The position numbers were made by a program, and so were the translations under genes. DNA of 64,000 nt from Ditylenchus dipsaci (lineage: Eukaryota > Nematoda > Chromadorea > Rhabditida > Anguinidae), in assembly GCA_004194705.1 (NCBI GenBank), contig SADC01001275.1:620001-684000 (forward strand). Direction: 5' to 3'. Every line of letters starts with the position of its first letter. Within the stretch, counting starts at the first letter, position 1. A model generated the notes under the pieces. The model worked only from the letters and a program-made list of their open reading frames with translations. It searched no databases and was not told where the DNA came from. This document shows, piece after piece, positions 32,850 through 43,934 of this stretch.

Positions 32850-35800
32850 TTTGTTAAATAATTGATTTCAGTCATTTTCGTCCCATTTTTACAAAATATA
32901 TAAATGAGCAAAAACCCAGGTCTTTTAGTAATACTTTCTGAAAAAGAAAACTTGATTTGAAAGCCTTTTTGAAAATACGCCTAGGCTTTTATTAACACCA
33001 ATATTTGTTGTTTCGGATCATTGTAGTTTGTTTTATTATTAGTGTTGTCTATTTTTCCGCCATTATCTCGCGTCCATAAAAGCATTTGTATTTGAAGTGC
33101 TCATATTCAAATCAAATATAAACCAAGTGATGTTGATCATTTATAATTTGAAAACCACCCTCACAAATTTTATTTAATGATTCAATTTGAATCTAGAATG
33201 GCGGGGCAATAGGTATATAGGAAAATATTCTTGAAATCTAGTACACAAATTTACAAAAATGTGGAAACTAGAATTTTTTAAGCTATTATTTATTTATTTT
33301 TCGATCCCCATACTCTTTTTTTGGCTTGGAGCCCAAGAGTGTAAGAAGTACAAAACTATTTCCCAGAAGTATGGCACATTAAAGAAACACGGCTTTCTTT
33401 ATAAAATAATTAGTTGCTAAGTTTCACTACTAATTCCAATCATAAGAAGCCTTTTTGTAGTGGCAGTATTATTAGTCAGTTGTCAAGTGGTGAGTAAGCT
33501 ACGCGATTACACACACATGTGCTTTGTCTACTACTAGCTTATATACCCTTTTACAGCATATATAGAACTGCGTACTCTGTTTAAGAACTATTATTTTTTG
33601 GAAAATGGCCTAAAAGGCAAGCTGGATCAATGAAATCCCAAGATCAAGATCGTAAGATCGAATATCCATAACTTTTTTCGCGTTCGAAATCCAAAAATTT
33701 TTGGATAATGGTCAAGCTGGGTTTCAGGACCCAAACTACGGAGTGGCCAATGGTAAATCGGGCTTTAAATTACCGTATTTCTTTTAATAAAAACCTCAAG
33801 GCTTCGACTCTGAATATCAAGAAAAGAATTCGAGTCGATCACGAAATTTTCGGGTGAAAACTTTAAATCTCAAAAGCGGAATTAGTACAGCTAGTGTTAT
33901 TTAAGAGAAACCAATAAGCATGGTTTTTACTTTTTCGCCAAAACGGTTAGTTCGATTCCCACTCTGAGCATGTCTTTTTAAAATAAAAGATTCAGTTATC
34001 CACAAATATCCAACTCTCCAACATTCCTATTTCCAAATACCTGCATTTCCTGGAATTCATCCGAAAATCAACGGCTTTCATTTAGCTGTATATATATTAT
34101 CCTATTTTATCCACCAGTCCCTATTTAGCAATAGTAGTAACAAGTTGTGTGTGTGCCAAGCGAAAATGAATAAGGGAATGAGGAAGTTAGCGCTTCTTCT
34201 TCTTTTATTTGCCAAATTTATTATCCCCAACACACCCAGCCAGCTGAGCCTGTGTGTTTTGGCTTAATTTCTATGGCTTGATGCCAGCTAGCTACTACTA
34301 GGGCTTCAAATAGACCCTTCGCTCTTACTTTTCGGACGATTCCAGGAAAAGAGCAAGACTAAAAAGATGTTTGGCAGAAAGCAATTTAGTTGTTGTTCAC
34401 TTATTTATCCACTTTTTTGTTTATGCTTGCTCCAATTAAAAAACAAATAACAGCATGTTTGCTTTTAACTTTTTTGTAAAGTAGCGATTAAAAAGGTTTT
34501 GGGTAAATTTTGGTTTCTTAATTATAAAAAACGGTTTTTTTGTGTCGAAAATTCTGGATTTGTGAAGTCTTAGTGATCTCTTAGGCTTTAAACAACATTT
34601 TTTGATTAAATTTTTAACAACACTTGAACGACCACTTTGGTGGGATGGAATCAAAATTTTATGCCAAATATGGGTGGGCCTAGTATCCAAAACGGTCAAA
34701 AACACTATTTAAAATATATCATTTTTACGTAACAGTTATTCCCTGCCGATCAAAGTCAAAATCCAGACACTAAATTCGCATTCAGCAAGATCGGTGTTAC
34801 CTGTTTCACGGTTCAAGATCCATTTTTGAACTCAAGCTCAAATTTTAAGTTGATAGCAAGACAACAAATATTTCCAATTGAATTTTTCACATTATTTCGA
34901 AGATTCGAATGCTTGTTATTTTAATAGGAATTCAAAGTTTTAACTAAAACTTTCGATTTAAAGATAGTTATTTAAGCAAACCGACCCTGCTGAACACGAG
35001 TTCGGTGTGAGTATTTCGACTTCGACTAGAAATTAAAAAGTTTTAAGTCAAACTGGTCTAAAAAATGACATATGATCGAAATATGATACTAAGCTCATTC
35101 ATGTTACTTAAAGCAGAACTGTTGCGCATAAAATTCGGCATCTATATCAACAAAGTGATCCTTCAACTGTTGGATTGTTAAAATTATGAGATTCGATCCT
35201 AAACTATTTTGTCGGAGTTTTATGGAACACATTTATTAGATTTTATGTTTTTCTACTTTGTGCCTAATATCTGTTATTAAATTTTCGGTTAAAGACTTTT
35301 ATTGAGCCGATAAATCAAATAGCAAGTCGTAAATAAGCCCTTTAGCACAAGTATTTAATAGACCACCCAAGTCTGCGGGAAAGTATCGGTCAAGACTAAT
35401 CCATCTCTTGAAAGTCTCACTTGTTTGTTAAGCTATGATTTTTTGAACAGTTCTCTGACCTTATAGTTCTCTACTAGGTCTGTCTTGCATTTTGCCATGG
35501 ATATATACATCTTTTAAGCAAAGTAAATTTCCGAAACTTTTAAATTCTATAGGCTCTGCGATAGTTGATACCAAATTAAAAAAGAGCCTAAAAGTGGTCT
35601 TATTGTTTAAGTATTTTTTAATTTTTTTGCTATAAAACTGAATAGTTATTTTCTGAACTTTTTTTTAAATTTTCTCTAAATTTTGGAGTTTCTATTTTAT
35701 ACCTAAAAATTTCATACTTTCACACCAAATTTTTTCACAACCCCTAATATACTTCCTCCTTGAATTCTCCTAACTTGTCTAATTATTTATTAGTGAGTGC

Positions 35801-35915
35801 TACTGCAGCAATAACTGGCAGCAGCTAAGATTATGGTGACTTGGTGGCAGCAAAATGAGGTCTGCTTATTACTCACAAGCGCTACCAAAAAAGCCTATTT
35901 TTCTCAATTAGTAGT
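32850..35915. other. Noncoding, AT-rich; one solo TACCGTATT end
   Basis: No gene supported. TACCGTATTTCTTTTAATA at about 33773 is a solo terminus of the TACCGTATT family. Scattered AGCCAGCTGAGC/GCCAGCTAGCT words at 34237-34293. Confidence 0.4.
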
Positions 35916-35919
35916 TTAA

Positions 35920-36370
35920 AGGGATAGTGAAAGCTGTTAAGAAGATTGTCTCGACACGAAACGATTAAACCTAGTTTTTTTTTGTTTTCAAATGTGGTTT
36001 TAGAGCCATGTTATTTCGACAACTCGGTGTTGCGATGTCAGACGAACTTGCGCAGAATTTAAAGTTGGATTAGCATCTTCAATAACAGAATTTTTAAATT
36101 CCTGAAAATCGAAATAGAAAAGGAAAAACCCATCAAAAAAAGGTTGATTACTCTTCTATAGCATTTCGATATTCAGGCCCTTTTTTAAAGGAATTTAGAA
36201 ATTCTGATATTGCCGATGCTAATCCGACTTTTGATTCTGTACAAGTTTGTCTGAGATTGTAACACCGAGTTGTTGACAAAATATGGCTCTAAAACCACAT
36301 TTAAAACACAGAAAAACTAAGATTAATCTTTTTGTGTCGAGACAATCTCCTTAACAGCTTTCACCCTCAT
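35920..36370. mobile_element. TTAA-flanked foldback (451 bp), GTGAAAGCTGTTAAG ends
   Basis: Arms of about 190 bp share GTGAAAGCTGTTAAG, GATTGTCTCGACAC, GTGGTTTTAGAGCCAT and CAACTCGGTGTT. TTAA precedes the left end (35916-35919) and follows the right end (36371-36374). No coding sequence. Confidence 0.75.
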
Positions 36371-36598
36371 TTAAGTGAAAAAAGCTATTTGATTAAGAGA
36401 ACCACATTTAGCAAAAAAAAAACTTGGCAAGTAACTTGTGTACTGATGTAAGACGAAAACTTGGAAAAAAGTTATTGCTTAAATTTTTTTGTTCAGTCTT
36501 TCAAACAGCCTTTTTATGTCTATTTTTAGAGCTAACCAAACTGTATAACCAAACTTCTTATTTGATTGTGGTTTTAACAATACAAATATTAAAAATTT

Positions 36599-36837
36599 AC
36601 CCTAGTATAGAATACCCCCCCCCCCATAAATTTTTCCTTTAAAACATAAGTGAAGAGTAGCCAAATATATGTCCTAGACCCCGGAAAATGTGCGCAAACT
36701 CTTCATTAGTCACAACTTCCGTACGCTGGCCTACGCTCAAGCCTAAGGGCTAAGCCTAAACTTGTTGTTTGAAAGGGTAGTTACAGCGATTTTGAAAAGG
36801 TCCGATTTATGGGGGGGGGGTATTCTATACTAGCGCC
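36599..36837. mobile_element. Short GGCGCTA-family MITE with 8-bp TSD AAAAATTT
   Basis: Left ACCCTAGTATAGAATAC plus a C run and right complement GGCGCTAGTATAGAATAC plus a C run. AAAAATTT at 36591-36598 and 36838-36845. The interior includes TAGGC-family words (GCTGGCCTACGCTCAAGCC). Confidence 0.82.
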
Positions 36838-36845
36838 AAAAATTT

Positions 36846-39800
36846 ATACTAACAAAAAACACCTTGGCCTTCAGTCTTATTTTGGACACCAGAATTTTTT
36901 TCTCTCTAACTTTTTCAGAATATTCAGCTCCAGATTTTCCGAAACTTTTATATTTTTTCTGTAACCGAAGAGAGCTGCGTTAACTAAGCTCAGTAAATTC
37001 AAAAACTGTTCAAACAGTCCAAAAAAAGTTTCGAGAACAAAATTAGCTTAACGAATCAAAGCAATTTTTTCAAGGTCCATATCTCTAATAGACAACTAAA
37101 AAAAACTTATTCATGCTAAAAAAAATGATCTGTGAAGCTCAAAAACACATCATATTTCAGCCGAAAATTTGTGTTTTCGTTGGCAGCAACACCAGCAAAA
37201 GCAGTCATAAATAAATTTATTTCATTTCCTTGTTTATTTAATAAAAAAAAGTGTTTATCTGGCCAAAAATGACTGCATTTGAATGGGTGCTACTAGCTGC
37301 GCATCTTTATTGCTGCTTAATTCAAAGAAATGTGATTATATAAAAAATGGCTGCAGATGTGTGCTTACAACAAATAAGGCTGCTAGCACAAAAGCTAATG
37401 CAGATCACACTTTTTCTTTCTCGTAATTTTTTGATGTTAGGCTATATAATAGTGTAAATAAGCAATTTTTTGTTTGAAAAGTATTGTTTTTTGTCTTTTA
37501 ATAGTGCAGTTTGTACTGTAGTTATAAGTTTTAGGAAAAATAATTTATTATATTTGTTTATTACTCAAAAAAATTCAATTTTTTAAATACTTCTGCTATT
37601 TTGAATAAAACACCGTATTTTCTCTAATAGCACCACCGGGCTTCTATGTTTTGGATGGTCTCCAGGGGGAGGGGTCTTCTAGTGGAGGGTGGAACATCTT
37701 TATTCCTTTTTTGAATATTGGATCATCAATAAAAACCTCTAATTTGACATCGAAATTGCCTACTATTGTTTTTTTATGGGTATATTCCAGGCTTAGCCGT
37801 GTGTTAGTGTCTGGTCTGCTAGTTTGCTAGCACTACTGCCACACATTTGTCGCATTAGTTAGAAATGTGATGTTATTAATGTGACGAACAAAACCAGGCG
37901 CCCGAACCAAAAACACACTTCTTGGCCATTTTTTCCCAGAACTAAATCTGTGTGTGTGGTCTACGGTGTACTTTGTTGTTATTGTTGGTGCTTTTCCAAA
38001 AAAAATATTTTGACCAGGATTTTTTTAAAAATAAACCTGTGAAAAAAATATAATTTTAAGAAAAAAATGGGTTTGATACATGAGTCGTTTTTGTAGATTG
38101 CTCGTTTAAAAAAGCCTAAAGCTACAAATGTGACACTTCTTAACTTGGTATGCCTGAAATGTATGATTTTCTCAAAAAATGGTGAGAAATGCTTCAAAAA
38201 TGTGATTTTTGAGCATTCGTGGAGCGAGGAAATGTTAGATTTGAATCACTGACCTTGTTTTTTGTAGTAAATAGTGTGACTCACCAATAAATGAATCAGC
38301 ACTTCCTTTAAATTATTTTACCCCTTTCCTCATTTTAAGTAATAGGTAGAGAAAAAGGATTTTAAAATGTTTAGTTTCTCCATACTCAAAATAGCAACAT
38401 CCCGGCGTTCTCTTTTTTAGCGTTGGTTGTCTGAGTGTGTCTGTGTGAAAGTGTCAGCTTTCATTCCTTTTTAGATCTTGTTGGCAAGCAAGAAAAATTA
38501 GAGCTAGACTGCTTGCCAACTCAATTATATTGCAAAAAATGGCTTTTTGAGTAAAAGAGGGTGTGTCACCAGTTGGATTCGAACCAGCGACTTATTTTGC
38601 TGCAAAAACTGTTTGTGATTTTTTTTGATTGATTTTTTAAAATATGGTTTTTTGTTCGCAGATATCTTTTTGATATTTCAAATTTCCACTGGAATTTGAA
38701 CGGACTTATATACTTCAACTTTTTCCGTTCGCTGCAGAGGCATCTCAAACGCAAACAGTTTAAAATTGAAGAGGAGATCAATCGCCCAAATCTTCCGGCT
38801 TCTTAGTCCTACGGTTCAAAAATCTGGTGAAGTAATGGTAGGCAGTGAAGATATACTGAAATTTTTCGTTATAGTTATTTTTGTGATAAATTTCGATGAA
38901 TGAAAATGCGCGCAAACTTTTGGAGCGATCTGATAAAAAGGACATTTTGTGATACTATGAGCAGTACAACTACTCTGCTTTCTTTATAAGTACTTTTTGA
39001 ACTTTTTTGTCAAAATATTATTATGGATCCATGAACTCACCTGCCTATATTATTAATGACAGCTTTACCTAAAGACCACAATGTTTTCAGTTAGTTGGGT
39101 TGCTTACACATTGCTTACTGAGTATCTACCACACCATCTTCTAATAGCCCCCACAATTTCTTCTTATCTAAGCACAAAGGTCATGTCCCAACTAAAATGA
39201 GAAAAAGGGCACTAAAACTCTAATTCCATCCAAGTTTTTTCTAAATTATTCCAGCAAGGAAATAGCTTGCCTAACTGGACATCATCGTTTTCTGAAAAAG
39301 CAAATCCAAAGCCCTAATTTTATGTTATACACACAATTCGTGGATGTTGAAAGGCCTAATGTTGTACATCTCTTCCAATAGAAAAGAGGGATGCCGACTA
39401 GTTTTTGGACTATCTCTTGCCAATTTCGAGACCATGTTGGTCAATGTGCCAATCTCCCAAGGGCCAATCTTTTGTGAGGAGACTCCAATTTGATGTCTTT
39501 TTCATTCATTGCCTAGCCAGCTAGTAGTGCCACAAATGCCAAAATATCTCTTTGGCCATCTTGCAAATTAGAAAAAAATTATTTGTGTGCTTTTGTGTTT
39601 TGGACTCTTTGTGACCATTGGGGTTTTTGGACTAATTCTGGAAATTATTTTTGCGATATTTTACTTTAAGTAGCAGAATTTTATACTTGGCTTATATTTT
39701 TATTTCGCTTCTTCAACTAATTTTTTGTTGTTGAGCAAATGTTTTTCAAATGTCATTTTGCCTGCTACCCTACACCCAAATTATTATTATTTTTTAAAAA

Positions 39801-41337
39801 CAATAACAACTATAAATAAAATTTTTATTTTAAAGCAAAATAAAGAAACTGCACAATAATCTAAAAAAATCTGTAAAAATGGTTCACCAAAAAGTCTGAA
39901 CAAGTTCTCATTTCACCTTGTTTTTAGACGTCACTTTTGTATATTTCCCGGAAAAGTTTTTTCTCTGGATTCAAGTTCATTTGCACTTTTATGGCAATGA
40001 AATAGATTTATAGCTGCTGATACCTGCCTGGAGCAAGTAGGCGGCTATGCAAACAACAAATGAAATGTATTTTCATGTGACCAGTAGAAATATCTTTTTT
40101 ATTCTAGATTATAATATTAATATCTCTTGAAACTAATTTGGTCAGAGCTATCTACTTTCCATTATAAGTCAAACAATTTTGATGATATACCAAAAAACAC
40201 TATTGTATTACAGATGCAAGCAAACTTTAAAATAGGCTTTAATATATAGTTTTAAACCATACACGAAAATGTTAAGAGAAAAAAACAAAGTTAAACGTAA
40301 AAATACTATGAACTGAGCCGAATACAGTCTTGCGATTTTCATCACACGTTTTATGTTGCAGCGCTCAATAAAGCGCCACCCCAGGAAACCAGCCTGGATG
40401 CTACTTTAGTTAACATGGCTGGGGGTAAGCTTTGTCGAATTTTTTTGTAGTCCACCCTAATCAGTCTTTTTCATAGCGCGGGTTTATCGAGAGTGTTGGT
40501 TTATCTTATATCAGCTTTCTTTTTAGCTAAATAAGGTATAATTTGTTATGCAAAAGGTGGTTTTAAAATGACTCGTGGTTGTAGTTTTAACCTTTGTTCG
40601 AAAAAATTCATGAGAAAAAACCCAGAAAAACATTTTTTTGGTCTTTTCGAAAGAATCGAACTTTTTTTATAACCATAACAAATAATTAAAAAGCGGACAC
40701 TTCCAGGCGGAATCGAACTTGCTAATTTTTTTAGATGTTTGAGTCTTTATATATTTCTTGCATATAAATTATTTCCTTTTTTCTAGCTATTTTTGCCTGA
40801 ATAACAACAACAAAATTGTGCAAAAAACAAGTAAGAAGAAGAAGTAGTTATTAGTTATTATGTGTGTGGCACGTGAAAAGCAAGCCAAAAGCAGCAAATG
40901 CCAAATTCCATGAATGTGACTCTTTGGATGGTGCTGAGAGTCGGGCGAGCGTGTTGTTTGCTATGTGCCAGCTGAAGGCTTTCCCTTTTTTAATGACAGC
41001 CCTCAGGGCGTTCGCCTTGCAAAGCATTAAAAAACACTCTGTTTGTGTGTACTTGGATATTTTGGCTGAGCACCAGCCAGGGAGGGAAGAATCGAGTGAA
41101 GATGTTTCTCCAAAAAAGCAGCAACGAGAGCAGCCAAGTGTGTGTGTCTAGCTGAGTCTTAGTTATACACTTGACAACAACAACTAGTCTATCTTGTTGT
41201 TTGCAAAAGGTATGTGCTGTATCAAGAATTTGTGAAAATGTAATTTTTTGCTGCTGATTGTATGCTTTTTACACATTTTTTTGAGACTACAGTTAACTAT
41301 ATTTACTGTTAAACATGTGTGCACTTAGATATGCTTA
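36846..41337. other. 4.5-kb AT-rich noncoding stretch
   Basis: No gene supported. A solo CACCGTATTTTCTCTAATAG terminus at about 37611. B-box-like GGTTCGAATCC on the minus strand near 38576 lacks a tRNA fold. A 95-codon frame at 40864-41151 has no ATG start or recognisable domain. Confidence 0.4.
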
Positions 41338-41443
41338 TACAGTCGACGCTCTCCAAAACATACGCTCCTTATGAGATAAGTCTTCCATAAAATATCTCTC
41401 AGGCCGGTCCCCTAGGGGTATCTTATAGAGAGCATCTACTGTA
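41338..41443. mobile_element. Pogo/Tigger-like MITE (106 bp)
   Basis: Ends TACAGTCGACGCTCTCC and GAGAGCATCTACTGTA, TA-flanked, with GATATTTTATGG-type interior and GGCCGGTCCCCTAGGGG. Confidence 0.75.
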
Positions 41444-43627
41444 CTAACTTTTTTTATCATAATTACAACCGTTGTTAAATTATTTTTGAGAATGTTTGAA
41501 AACTAACACCGTTTTTCACTATAAATCCATCATAAATCGGTATTTCTAAAATTTTTGTATTGCGCTAGCCTATTTTGTCTCCGTAAAATAACAATTGTAA
41601 AATTTTAAGTTAAATAGTTTGAGGAAAATTAAAAACATTTTAAAAATAGTGGCCGATAAGCCAGGAGTTCCTTTTACTTTTAAACAGTGAACTAATATCT
41701 AAACTACAGTGAGCTATATATTCATTTTTTACATTTACAGTGAATAAAAAACTTCTTTATATTGCTTGTTTATGTTTGTATTTTTTTTTAATCCAAAATA
41801 GTAAAAAAATTGGCTGATCATATTAGTAACAATTTAGTTCCTGATGCTGCGAATGGCAGAAATATTATGTATTTTTGTATGATCCTCGCTTTTTATATAT
41901 ACATATGTTTTTAATTAAACCAACTGTGTTTTTAATGGCAGATTATCTAGTAGTCTATATCCAGTCCAAAAAAACTCGATCCCAACAAGTAGTAAACAAG
42001 AAGCTTTTCAAACAATGGTGAAAAACTTCCGTTTTTCTTGCAATGTTTATGTTTTTTGTTTTTGAGCGTGAATTTGAGCGAAGATTCATAAAAGTCTACT
42101 AAAATTAATAGGATTACGCCTTTATGGTGGTATATTTTTCATCTAAAATCCGTGTTTTTTTCGTTGAAACTTGGTGATTTGCATTTTGTTTATGTCTGTA
42201 CTCTTGCGTTTTAGACGTCAATAGAAAAGACTTCCCTCAGAAATTGTCTGTGATGCAGTTGATTTTTCAATTAGGAGTTTTTTTACATTGATATTTTGAG
42301 CTGAAATATTTTAGAGTTTTGTTGTTTTGTTGTTACTCTGTTTAAAATAAAATGTACCTCCAAAAGAACTATGCTCGCAGTTAACTATGCTTACAGTTAA
42401 CTACATTGACATAGACCATCTTATATATTATGGTCATCGGATTTTCACACTTAGCTAATAAAGGATAGGTTCCACCAGGATTGCATTCATTTCCTCATAC
42501 CTCATTTCAGTTGTTTTTCTAGTTTAAAAACGGAATAGTTCCAGTAAACTCGAGTTTTCAAGTGTTGATTTGTCAAATGACGTTTTACTAATTCTAAAAA
42601 TTGTTTTGTAAAACTTCGCTTTTGTCATGTGTCGTTTTGCAGATCAAACTTTTGTGGAATGTCATTTTTGCAAAGTATCTATTAGATCAGTTTACTATTT
42701 ACTACTAGTTTACTAAAACTAGCTCAAAATTGTAACTTAACTCAACTTTGAGATTTCGAAAGATAAAAATCAATTAATTAAACTTTTTATCGGTAATTTT
42801 GATAAAAAAAATCAAATTTCATGACTTTTTTAGTGTTTACATAATGAATAGCATTTATTATGGGTACGTGGGAATCAAATGTCATTTGTTTTACATTCTA
42901 CAAAACTCACATTTTGGAATTACTTGATTCGTTAGCTGGCTGGAAAAAAAACCAAAAGTAAAAAAGCATAAATAGAAAAGGCTTTCAATATGTATTTATT
43001 TTTAAAAAGTAAGTTTAATTTTTTTAGAGCCTTTTAACTGGCTCAATGATTTTCCTGGTTCAAAAAGCTTTAACTTTTTTCTATCTTCCTTTGTGTGGGT
43101 GTCTTCAAATAAAAGTCATTTGGGTGGTGGTTTTAGTGATCACACTTAAAGTTGGTGACGTTGATACATCATTTGTCCCACTCTGTGTTTACCCAATACT
43201 ACACACATTGGCTGCACTATTTTGTAAGAATATTTAACAGAGGAAATTTTTTAGCTAATCATCTGCAGTCGTACTTAAATCGGTTTTAAATGTAGCTAAA
43301 TTGTTTTTTGAATATTTACAAATTTTGCATCTGTCTTATTTTTACGTCTATCAATGGTCAAAAATGATAAAATAGTGTACCGGAAAAGTTACAATTCCAT
43401 CATCTATTTGACACTTATAGGCTAAAAAGTGACGTAAGTAATTTGGCAAGAAAATAGCTAGCTGTGTAGCAGAACGCCACTAAAAGCAAGAATTTTCCCC
43501 ATTTGGCATTTGGAAGAAAAAAGAGACAAATAGCATCCATTTTCCAGGAGACATTGTTTTTTCTGTTTCAAGCCTTTGTCGTAATTCGTCATCTTTACTC
43601 CTTTGAGAAATTATATTAGTAATTAGT
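41444..43627. other. Noncoding, AT-rich, with GTTAAC motifs
   Basis: No gene supported. A doubled motif CAGTTAACTATGCTTACAGT lies at 42378-42397. Confidence 0.4.
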
Positions 43628-43640
43628 GAACTGTAGGCTG

Positions 43641-43921
43641 TACCGAAAAAGGTAAAAGAATATTTAGTAAAAGATACATTTGGTAAAATTTCTTTTGATA
43701 AAACGATATTTGGTAAATTTTCTTTAAGTAAAGGCACATTTTATAATCTTTGTTGTGTGTGTGACACAATCTGTGACAAGAAAAGAACCTGAAATGGCCG
43801 TTACCAAATTTTCTTTTACCAAATGTGCCTCTACCAAATGTGTCTTAGGAAATTTTAGCAAAACATTTTTTTACCAAATGTGCCGTTTACCAAATATTTC
43901 TTGACCTTTTTCGGTACACCC
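43641..43921. mobile_element. Foldback with TTTGGTAAA tandem units, flanked by 13-bp direct repeats
   Basis: Ends TACCGAAAAAGG and CCTTTTTCGGTACACCC. Arms are made of repeats of ATTTGGTAAAA and CCAAATGTGCC in inverse orientation. GAACTGTAGGCTG occurs at 43628-43640 and 43922-43934. Depending on where the inverted repeat starts, the true duplication is 8-13 bp. Confidence 0.75.
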
Positions 43922-43934
43922 GAACTGTAGGCTG

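Noticed and set aside
38560..38600. tRNA gene suggested by GGTTCGAATCC on the minus strand
   Set aside because: The T-arm stem is imperfect, there is no room for D and anticodon arms, and no acceptor stem pairs.
40864..41151. 95-codon frame ending in QPSVCV
   Set aside because: No ATG at its start, no splice context, simple GTGTGTG-rich ends.
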